DNA from: Bacillota bacterium
Lineage (GTDB): Bacteria > Bacillota > Clostridia > Lachnospirales > Bianqueaceae
Reading direction: 5' to 3'
Assembly: GCA_017474705.1 (NCBI GenBank)
Contig: JAFVHC010000044.1
Coordinates: forward strand, 1-22,672
DNA length: 22,672 nt
Numbering within the stretch: the first letter of the stretch is position 1; every line of letters begins with the position of its first letter. Both the position numbers and the translations under genes were made by a program. The notes beneath the pieces are model-generated. The model was not told the DNA's origin. It searched no databases and saw nothing but the letters and a program-made list of their open reading frames with translations. Below, in pieces: positions 8,850 through 14,379 of this stretch.

Positions 8850-8975
8850 TCAACATCGCAACATTGCAAGGCGCATGCGAATAAGATCGAACGCCTTGGC
8901 CGGGGGAAATGCCCGGGAGGTAAGCATTCGACAACACATGGCTGCGGTCTGTTTGCGATTCGTGCTACGATACAT
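8850..8975 (-). CDS. Leader peptide with Cys codons, upstream of metY-cysK
   Basis: A 41-codon reading frame starting at ATG 8975 with AGAAGG 7 nt upstream (8988-8983), about 25 nt after the predicted transcription start. The peptide contains AAMCCRMLTSR in the middle and ends FDLIRMRLAMLRC followed by TGA. There is a Cys-Cys pair, a terminal Cys (all UGU) and four internal Met. Short ORFs with a DL-x-R segment and a C-terminal Cys precede sulfur genes in actinobacteria; the resemblance is from memory. The downstream terminator and competing helix make ribosome-mediated attenuation the natural reading, with Cys-tRNA supply as likely signal. Other starts (ATG 8939) lack a ribosome site. Confidence 0.65.
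   Translation of the reverse strand: MYRSTNRKQTAAMCCRMLTSRAFPPAKAFDLIRMRLAMLRC
8900..8919 (-). promoter_or_regulatory. Antiterminator segment inside the leader-peptide frame
   Basis: CTCCCGGGC (8919-8911, minus strand) is perfectly complementary over 9 nt to the 5' arm of the metY leader terminator (8822-8814). It begins just after the Cys-Cys codons. CCGGG within it (8916-8912) can instead pair with CCCGG (8904-8900). Three mutually exclusive helices are therefore possible, as in classical attenuators. Confidence 0.6.
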
Positions 8976-9006
8976 GTCTGCGCCTTCTTTCTAAGAGGTT
9001 GTTGAC

Positions 9007-9035
9007 AATATAGCACCATTTGACTACTATGTCAA
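9007..9035 (-). promoter_or_regulatory. metY-cysK promoter
   Basis: TTGACA (9035-9030), a 17-nt spacer and TATATT (9012-9007) on the minus strand. The predicted start is near 9000. The -35 box lies inside a candidate Rrf2 site. Confidence 0.85.
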
Positions 9036-9039
9036 TAGG
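9024..9039. promoter_or_regulatory. Candidate Rrf2 operator at the metY -35 box
   Basis: CTACTATGTCAATAGG covers the metY -35 hexamer. A near copy lies at 9072-9086 (CTACTATATAATAGG, one base shorter in the centre). Binding here would block metY transcription. Confidence 0.55.
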
Positions 9040-9054
9040 TAAATGAGATAAAAC

Positions 9055-9083
9055 TTGAAAAACCTATTCGCCTACTATATAAT
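9055..9083 (+). promoter_or_regulatory. Promoter of the Rrf2 regulator gene
   Basis: TTGAAA (9055-9060), a 17-nt spacer and TATAAT (9078-9083). The -10 box is embedded in the second candidate Rrf2 site, which predicts autoregulation. Confidence 0.8.
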
Positions 9084-9086
9084 AGG
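9071..9086. promoter_or_regulatory. Candidate Rrf2 operator at the rrf2 -10 box
   Basis: CCTACTATATAATAGG is an imperfect palindrome (CCTA/TAGG ends) sharing CTACTAT and AATAGG with the site at 9024-9039. A further CCTATT lies at 9063-9068. Confidence 0.55.
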
Positions 9087-9109
9087 CATAAACAGGGAGG
9101 ATAAACGTA

Positions 9110-9511
9110 ATGATCTCAACAAAAGGCAGATACGCTGTGCGTGTTATGATCGATTTGGCGGAACATGATAATGGCAGCTACATTCCATTGAAGGATATCG
9201 CGGCCAGGCAGGAGATCTCCAAGAAGTATCTGGAGATCATCGTGAAAGAAATGGTTACGGGCGGCCTGGTCAAAGGCGCCAGCGGCAAAGGCGGCGGATA
9301 CAAACTTCTGCGGAAACCCGAGGAGTACACCGTCGGTGAGATACTGGAATTGCTGGAAGGGCCTTTGGCGACCGTAGCATGCCTGGCAGACGGAGCAGCG
9401 CCCTGTCCCCGGGCTTCCGCGTGCAAGACACTGCCTTTATGGGAAGAATATGATCAGCTGACACATGATTTCTTCTATGGGAAGCGGCTGAGCGACCTGG
9501 TCGGGGTATGA
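9110..9511 (+). CDS. Rrf2 family transcriptional regulator (CymR/IscR-like)
   Basis: A 133-residue winged-helix repressor. It begins MISTKGRYAVRVMIDLAEH, the standard Rrf2 start, with the recognition helix around IAARQEISKKYLEIIV and the wing at GKGGGYKL. Three cysteines, C91, C99 and C105, sit where IscR holds its 2Fe-2S cluster (C92, C98, C104 in E. coli), although the first gap is longer (7 residues against 5). It faces metY-cysK, as CymR-type regulators of cysteine metabolism often do. It may sense cysteine supply through CysK, as Bacillus CymR does, or a cluster. GGGAGG is 9 nt upstream. Confidence 0.93.
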   Translation: MISTKGRYAVRVMIDLAEHDNGSYIPLKDIAARQEISKKYLEIIVKEMVTGGLVKGASGKGGGYKLLRKPEEYTVGEILELLEGPLATVACLADGAAPCPRASACKTLPLWEEYDQLTHDFFYGKRLSDLVGV

Positions 9512-9615
9512 CCTGAATTATATTGCATTCGCTGTCATTCCTGCAGCAGAATCCCAATATAAGAGTCATAAAAAGCACTGCACATGCATAAAAAGATCAT
9601 TTTGAGGTATATATA

Positions 9616-9954
9616 ATGAGAAAAAGTATAAACGCGGTGCAAGTCGTCCAGCCGGGTGACCTACGTCTGATTCAGATTCCCATGCCGGAGATCGATCCGG
9701 TGAATAACGTGCTGGTGCGGATCCGGGCGGCCGGCATCTGTGGATCTGACATCGCGATCTATCAAGGGAAGAACGCGGCAGCCACATACCCTCGCATCAT
9801 CGGTCATGAAATGGTGGGTGACCTGGTGCGGGAGGGCAAGGTAGACCTGGACCACCAGATTTCTCATACCTTTCCGTTGACGCAGGCGGAGGAAGCCTTC
9901 CGCTTCGCCACGAGCGGCGATCCCACGATCCGAAAGATCGTACTAGTGTGCTGA
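9616..9954 (+). pseudogene. Zinc alcohol dehydrogenase remnant with in-frame internal deletion
   Basis: A 112-residue frame joins the two ends of a medium-chain dehydrogenase, a family usually near 340 residues. Residues 1-69 are the N-terminal GroES-like part with AAGICGSDIAIYQG and IIGHEMVGD (catalytic zinc Cys and His-Glu). From residue 70 the sequence is the C-terminal end (LVREGKVDLDHQISHTFPLTQAEEAF). The structural-zinc lobe and the whole NAD-binding Rossmann domain are missing, about 230 residues. The junction lies near 9820 between TGGTG repeats. The product cannot be an active dehydrogenase. It may still be transcribed, with a weak GAGG site upstream. The 104 bases before it hold no other gene. 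Confidence 0.85.
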
Positions 9955-9977
9955 GATGGGCGGATAAAGAATAAAAA

Positions 9978-10020
9978 ACCGAGCCATGACTTTGAAATCA
10001 TGACTCGGTCTTTTGTTTTT
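9978..10020. terminator. Bidirectional terminator between ADH remnant and isomerase gene
   Basis: ACCGAG (9978-9983) pairs with CTCGGT (10004-10009) and CATGA (9985-9989) with TCATG (9998-10002), with one C/A mismatch. TCTTTTGTTTTT follows on plus, and TTTTTTAT on minus. It separates converging transcripts. Confidence 0.88.
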
Positions 10021-10026
10021 ATGCGC

Positions 10027-10908
10027 TTACTTCAAATTCTCATGCAGCCAGTCCACGTCGTCCTGCAGGCACTGGTCGTGGTCGGCGTAGAAGCCTTCGC
10101 GTTCGACGATCCAGAAGGCTTCGAAGTCCTGCTCATCCAGTGCGGCCTTGATGTCCAGCCAGTTGATGTTGGATTCCGGGGCGCCCATGGGGCACTGGAC
10201 GTTGAAGCGTCCGCCATCAGCGGCCATGCGGGCCTTGAAGCCATCCAGGATCTTCTGGCGCTCTTCGAGCGGCAGTTCTTTCACGTTGGCGAAAGGATTG
10301 CCCATGGGAGAAGCGTTCTTGCGGGAAGCGGGTTTCGGTCCGGGGCCGACGACCTTGCTGTTTTCCTTTACATGGATCGAAAGGACGCGATTCTTGTATT
10401 TGCGGATGAAGTTCGGAGGATACATGCCGCCGTTCTGCGCCCAGCCGCAGTCCAGCTGGATGTAGAACTTGGATCCGCCGTCCAGCAGATGCTCTTCCAA
10501 CGTCTTGCCTTCCGTGAAATAAAATTCCTGGCTGTGGTTGTGATAACCGATCTTGATGCCGTAGGGTTCGGCAATGTCAGCCATTTTGTCCAGGAACTGA
10601 GCGACCTCTTCCGCCTCTTCTTTGTCGCAGAACGGGGCGGAAGCCCAGATCACGGCCTTGCCGCCGATGGCAGCCATCTTTTTGATGACGTCCTCAGAAG
10701 GCTCCGCATGGATGGAAGTCACTTCCAGGCCCGTCTCCTTAAGCCAGGCTTTGATGTCCTCCGGATCGTTGTCCAAATCCACCGGCAGAAGTTCCACCTG
10801 GTCGAAGCCCAGCGCTTTGATCTTTTTGAATTTCTCCAACAGCGTGTCACCTAAGCCCAGATAGCTCTCGATGCCGCCAAAGGAATAGGTACCGATACCG
10901 ATTTTCAT
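10027..10908 (-). CDS. Sugar phosphate isomerase/epimerase family TIM-barrel protein
   Basis: A 293-residue xylose-isomerase-like TIM barrel. Putative metal ligands are the Glu of VELLPVD, the Asp of IQLDCGWAQNGG, the His of LSIHVKENSK and the Glu of WIVEREGF. Members epimerise or isomerise free or phosphorylated sugars, and some act on 3-keto sugars made by Gfo/Idh/MocA dehydrogenases (E. coli YcjR with YcjS). A Gfo/Idh/MocA gene lies in the same island, so a 3-keto route is possible but unproven. It follows the esterase gene on the same strand after an 87-nt gap holding a structured element. AAAGGG lies just upstream of the ATG. Confidence 0.88.
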   Translation of the reverse strand: MKIGIGTYSFGGIESYLGLGDTLLEKFKKIKALGFDQVELLPVDLDNDPEDIKAWLKETGLEVTSIHAEPSEDVIKKMAAIGGKAVIWASAPFCDKEEAEEVAQFLDKMADIAEPYGIKIGYHNHSQEFYFTEGKTLEEHLLDGGSKFYIQLDCGWAQNGGMYPPNFIRKYKNRVLSIHVKENSKVVGPGPKPASRKNASPMGNPFANVKELPLEERQKILDGFKARMAADGGRFNVQCPMGAPESNINWLDIKAALDEQDFEAFWIVEREGFYADHDQCLQDDVDWLHENLK

Positions 10909-10928
10909 ATTTTTTCCCTTTCTATTCG

Positions 10929-10991
10929 GAACCGCGTCAGCGGTTCATTAAGTGCCTCAGGCACGTGTGCTCCAAGGATGCGATGGCACTT
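10929..10991 (-). ncRNA. Structured intercistronic element, copy A
   Basis: Read on minus: AAGTGCC (10991-10985) pairs with GGCACTT (10956-10950), enclosing a loop that starts ATCGCAT and ends TGA. A second hairpin follows, GAACCGC (10946-10940) with GCGGTTC (10935-10929) around TGAC. The ribosome site of the isomerase gene follows. Copy B at 13302-13368 shares the primary segments GTGCCATCRCAT and TGAGGCAC, while the second hairpin keeps its shape with different bases. It starts a few bases after the esterase stop codon. It could be a regulatory RNA, a processing site or a dispersed repeat. Confidence 0.55.
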
Positions 10992-10995
10992 ATGC

Positions 10996-12243
10996 TTATT
11001 GCCAGAGCACTTCTTCCGCGAAGTACGTGAACATCTGCGGCCAGCAGAACCAGTCATGCGAGCCGGTGGTGAAATAGGGGATATAGGGCAGGCCTTTGGC
11101 TTTCAGCGCACGGATCGTAGGCGGAACGCCGATCTCCCGCTCGTTGTAGGCGATATCTTCTTCAGCAGTGCCGATCATCAGCGTGACGTCTTTTAGACGC
11201 GGATCCTCCAGGGAGAATTCCTTGTGCCCTTCAGCGATGCCGCCGGAGAATGCTCCGAAATACTGATAGCAGGCGGCACGGTGCATGTACATGTACAGTG
11301 TCGTCATGCTGCCCATGGACAGGCCGCAGAACGCCCGGTCCTTAACATCCGTGGAGACGTTGAAGATCTTTTCGACCATCGGGATGATGGCTTCTTCACA
11401 GTTTTTGGCGATGCGGTCGAACTGCCACTGGCCGAAACCGACGGAGTAGACCGTATTGTTCATGCACACCAAGATCGCGGGCTTCGTTTTCCCCTGCGCG
11501 ACCAGGTGGTCCATGATGTGACAGATGCTGCCCTGATGCGGCCAGTCTGCCTCATTGCCGCCGCCTCCGTGTGAGACGAGGACCAGTGGATAGGTCTTGT
11601 TTTTATCATATCCGGCCGGCAGATAGACCGCGATGGACTGGGTCAGCCCATCGATATCCTTATAAGAAAGGTAGGTCAGGGTACCGCGGATCGACGGATC
11701 TTTTGCCGGAAGCCAGACGCACTCGTCTTCCTCACCCACGTACAGGACACTGTTGCTCTGCGTGCCGCTTACGCTGGGGACATCCGGCGGATTGGCGGGG
11801 TCCACGATCATGATGTTGGTATCGCCGGGAACGCCGCCCCTCAGGACCTTGTCGAAATCCTTCAGCCAGACGTGTTCGCCTTTGCCATTGGTGATGAAGA
11901 AGCGGCCCATGGGCGAGTCATTGTCCTCGGGCGGGGCACAGAACTCCGGGTTCAGGATGAAGCCGTAGCCGTAGGCGCCGGCCGGCAGCTTGTAGGTGAT
12001 CTCATAGATGCCATCCGCGTTCAGCTGCATCTCATCGACGTAAAAACCGCCGATGGAATCCATACCGTCTTCATATTGGTACGGCGTGTACTTGGGGTCG
12101 TTCTCGACCATGCCGGTCTCGTCGGTGTGGCCGGTCAGGTTGCTTTTGTAGAACAGGAATTCTCCGCGCAGCAGGACGCCTTTGACCTCCTGAGGCACGC
12201 TTTTCGGATCGAATGTAATGGTCACATCATACAGTTTTTTCAT
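10996..12243 (-). CDS. Intracellular CE1-type esterase with N-terminal beta domain
   Basis: A 415-residue alpha/beta-hydrolase of the esterase D/feruloyl esterase type. Residues 1-135 look like a beta-sandwich (E-set/CBM48-like), as found in Bacteroides and Clostridia feruloyl or acetyl-xylan esterases. The hydrolase domain starts near 185. HGGGGNE gives the oxyanion loop, GLSMGS the nucleophile S309, GTAEED a likely acid D363 and GSHDW the base H396. There is no signal peptide, so the substrate is an imported acylated sugar or similar. AAAGGAGG lies 7 nt before the ATG. It is the first gene of the leftward arm. The exact ester is not predictable. Confidence 0.88.
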   Translation of the reverse strand: MKKLYDVTITFDPKSVPQEVKGVLLRGEFLFYKSNLTGHTDETGMVENDPKYTPYQYEDGMDSIGGFYVDEMQLNADGIYEITYKLPAGAYGYGFILNPEFCAPPEDNDSPMGRFFITNGKGEHVWLKDFDKVLRGGVPGDTNIMIVDPANPPDVPSVSGTQSNSVLYVGEEDECVWLPAKDPSIRGTLTYLSYKDIDGLTQSIAVYLPAGYDKNKTYPLVLVSHGGGGNEADWPHQGSICHIMDHLVAQGKTKPAILVCMNNTVYSVGFGQWQFDRIAKNCEEAIIPMVEKIFNVSTDVKDRAFCGLSMGSMTTLYMYMHRAACYQYFGAFSGGIAEGHKEFSLEDPRLKDVTLMIGTAEEDIAYNEREIGVPPTIRALKAKGLPYIPYFTTGSHDWFCWPQMFTYFAEEVLWQ

Positions 12244-12264
12244 ACGCAGACCTCCTTTGGTTCA

Positions 12265-12293
12265 ATTATAAAGAATCCATTCGGACGATGCAA
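12265..12293 (-). promoter_or_regulatory. Promoter of the esterase-isomerase operon
   Basis: On minus, TTGCAT (12293-12288), a 17-nt spacer and TATAAT (12270-12265), 21 bases upstream of the esterase start. The -10 box is perfect and the -35 box partial. The regulator gene lies immediately upstream on the same strand, so read-through from it is also possible. Confidence 0.72.
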
Positions 12294-12317
12294 TAGCGAA
12301 TGCGCAATTTCAGCGGG

Positions 12318-13157
12318 TCAATGCTTCTGATTGCGCCAGGTGGTGGGCGTACAGCCCACCTCACGGCTGAATACAGTGAAGAAATAGTTGTAATCCTGAT
12401 ACCCGCATTGCGCGGCGACCTCCGCCAGTGGCAGATGCTTCTCGCGGGTCAGAAGGTCCTTCGTCTTCTCCATGCGCAGTTCCCGGACCCGGGCGGCCGT
12501 ACCCTGGCTGTAGAGCTTGTGCGACAATTCGTACAGCTGGGTTTTGCCGATACCCAGCGCCTGTGCCAGCGTGGCTGCGTTCAGTTTCTCCGTGAAGTGG
12601 GCGGAAATGTAGGCATCCAGCCGGACCGTCAGCAGGTCCTCCTGTAATGTGGCCATCCGTTCCATGATGAGATAGGAAGCGACTGCATGCAGGATATGGG
12701 CGGCGGAGCGCACATAGTGCTCGGAGATGGGGACCGCGTTTTCGATGGCCTCCTTCAGCATCCGTTCGTTGACGTGGAGACCCTCGGTCAGCCGGGAGAT
12801 GGTCTCCCAGCCTTCGTCGTGGGAATCATAGGTGAAGACATGGCCGAACAGCAGATAACCGGCCAGGACGTCGCCCACGTAGAGGGGTGTCACGGCTTCG
12901 GTCAGGCCAGCGTGACAGCGGTATACGTGGGTGCGGCGTTTCTGAGCGGCCGCTGCGCAGGCTCGCCGATCGCAGCGCATGCAGGCCTCCAGCCCCTTCA
13001 TCGTGCCGCGGATGACAGTACAGTAGGGGGCGACCCTGGCCGGGTAAGAGATCAGTTCTGTCAGGTTCTCATCAAAGACGGTGATGCGGATGAGGCTGAT
13101 CTCGTAAAAGTCCCGCAGCAGGCCTGCCAGCTGTTCCAGATCGAAGACAGAGTTCAT
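12318..13157 (-). CDS. AraC family regulator with PocR sensory domain
   Basis: A 279-residue transcription factor. The N-terminal half is a PocR-type domain: a conserved Cys-rich segment (CMRCDRRAC at 59-67) followed by YRCHAGLTEAVTPLYVGD (79-96). PocR domains are thought to bind small polar ligands such as diols. The C-terminal about 100 residues are the double helix-turn-helix of AraC (LAQALGIGKTQLYELSHKL and LAEVAAQCGYQDYNYFFTVFSREVGCTP). I start it at ATG 13157, which has AAGGAGG 7 nt upstream; the frame extends 17 codons further without such a site. It sits between the two divergent catabolic arms and probably controls both. Confidence 0.93.
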   Translation of the reverse strand: MNSVFDLEQLAGLLRDFYEISLIRITVFDENLTELISYPARVAPYCTVIRGTMKGLEACMRCDRRACAAAAQKRRTHVYRCHAGLTEAVTPLYVGDVLAGYLLFGHVFTYDSHDEGWETISRLTEGLHVNERMLKEAIENAVPISEHYVRSAAHILHAVASYLIMERMATLQEDLLTVRLDAYISAHFTEKLNAATLAQALGIGKTQLYELSHKLYSQGTAARVRELRMEKTKDLLTREKHLPLAEVAAQCGYQDYNYFFTVFSREVGCTPTTWRNQKH

Positions 13158-13301
13158 AAATGTCCTCCTTGTCATGTTGCACAAATTTTCACATTGATAT
13201 TTTACCACATTCCGAACAAAATCAAAGTAAAACGAACAGATTTCCCTATATTTTTTGCACCGCCTACTTTACAATGGGTATAGAACCTGAAAAAAGGAGA
13301 A
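13158..13301. promoter_or_regulatory. Divergent control region of the sugar island
   Basis: This AT-rich stretch must hold the promoters for the AraC-type gene (minus) and the catabolic operon (plus). A minus -10 (TAAAAT, 13204-13199) and plus -10 candidates (TACAAT 13270-13275; GTATAG 13278-13283) are visible, none with a good -35 box. That fits activator-dependent transcription. TTGCACAAATTTT near 13178 and TTTTTTGCAC near 13251 could be parts of regulator sites. Confidence 0.4.
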
Positions 13302-13368
13302 CATGTGCCATCACATGATTGCTCAATGATTATATTTGAGGCACATGACAAATCGCCTTCGGCGATTT
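13302..13368 (+). ncRNA. Structured leader element, copy B
   Basis: CATGTGCC (13302-13309) pairs with GGCACATG (13340-13347), enclosing a loop starting ATCACAT and ending TGA. Then AAATCGCC (13350-13357) pairs with GGCGATTT (13361-13368) around TTC. Compared with copy A (10929-10991, minus), GTGCCATCRCAT and TGAGGCAC are conserved while stem pairs differ with pairing kept. The first arm can alternatively fold locally: CATGTG (13302-13307) with CACATG (13312-13317). The two folds exclude each other, which would suit a switch. A tiny ORF (ATG 13303 to TGA 13329, peptide MCHHMIAQ) with AGGAG upstream overlaps it; copy A has no matching start codon. Confidence 0.55.
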
Positions 13369-13393
13369 CAAAGGTTTTCTAAAGGAGATGCGT

Positions 13394-14377
13394 ATGAAAG
13401 ATCTGATCCAAAAAGGATATGTTGGCAACCCGGCCCAGTTGGTGACGCTCCGGCGTGTAACGGTGGACGAGGGCAGAGCCCGAGGTACCCAAATCATCGA
13501 AGTGAAGACGGCGGGCGGCCTGGAACTGGACGTGCTGCCCGATGCAGGCCTGGACATCGGACAGTGCCGCTACAAGGGCATCAACATGAGCTGGATGAGC
13601 AAGAACGGGTACGACAGCCCAGTGGCCATCAGCCCCTACGAGACGGAGTTCGTCAACACCTTCCCCGGTGGTCTGCTGTATACCTGCGGTCTGCGCTCTG
13701 CGGGACCGGCCAACCGGGACAATGGAGAGTGGCATCCCCTGCACGGCCGGTATCACAGCCTGGCTGCGGAGCAGGTATCCGCGGAGCTTGTGGGCGATGA
13801 GATCCTGATCCGCGGCACGATCCGGGAGACGGCTTTGTTCGGCCATTGCCTGGAGCTTAAGCGAACGATCCGCATCCCGGCCTTCGGTGCGTCCATTACC
13901 GTGGAGGATACCGTGACGAACCAAACGCCGCAGGATGAGGAGATCATGCAGATCTACCACTGCAATTTCGGCTACCCGCTGCTGAGCGAGCAGGCGAAGC
14001 TGTTCCTGCCGGAGGAGCGGGAGACGATCCCCCGGACGGAGTTCGCGAAGACCGGCCTGGAGCGGACCTGCGTGTTCGACGCACCGATCCCCGGAGAAGA
14101 GGAGCGCGTCTTCTTCCAGAAGATGCGTAAGGAGTACTGGGCACGGCTGCAGAATCCGGCACTGGGCACCCAGATGACGATCTCCTGGTCGGGCGAGACC
14201 CTGCCGATCCTGTCCCAATGGCGCAGCATGGCTTCCGGCGATTACGTCCTGGGCTTGGAGCCCACGAACTGCTACATCATGGGCCGCCACAACGAACGTG
14301 AAAATGGTACATTGCCTGTGCTCAAGGCATGGGAGAGCATCACAAATACAGTCAAGATAACATTTGAGGAGGTTTGA
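13394..14377 (+). CDS. DUF4432 aldose 1-epimerase-like protein
   Basis: A 327-residue galactose-mutarotase-fold protein of the DUF4432 type (DVLPDAGLDIGQCRYKGINMSW, FPGGLLYTCGLRSAGP, HPLHGRYHSLAAEQV, YHCNFGYPLL). Members are presumed to interconvert anomers of sugars or to bind them. I start it at ATG 13394, 6 nt after AAAGGAG; the in-frame ATG 13388 touches that site and cannot use it. It is the first gene of the rightward operon and ends 2 nt before the isomerase start. It likely supplies the anomer that the next enzyme opens. Confidence 0.9.
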   Translation: MKDLIQKGYVGNPAQLVTLRRVTVDEGRARGTQIIEVKTAGGLELDVLPDAGLDIGQCRYKGINMSWMSKNGYDSPVAISPYETEFVNTFPGGLLYTCGLRSAGPANRDNGEWHPLHGRYHSLAAEQVSAELVGDEILIRGTIRETALFGHCLELKRTIRIPAFGASITVEDTVTNQTPQDEEIMQIYHCNFGYPLLSEQAKLFLPEERETIPRTEFAKTGLERTCVFDAPIPGEEERVFFQKMRKEYWARLQNPALGTQMTISWSGETLPILSQWRSMASGDYVLGLEPTNCYIMGRHNERENGTLPVLKAWESITNTVKITFEEV

Positions 14378-14379
14378 CA

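Noticed and set aside
8722..8937. Minus ORFs of 71 codons overlapping the metY leader as coding genes
   Set aside because: They run through the terminator and into metY in other frames and lack ribosome sites. The 41-codon frame at 8975-8850 is better supported.
8736..9006. T-box or S-box (SAM) riboswitch in the metY leader
   Set aside because: I found neither the T-box AGGGUGGNACCGCG-type sequence nor the S-box core segments. The short ORF with Cys codons and the competing helices explain the leader better.
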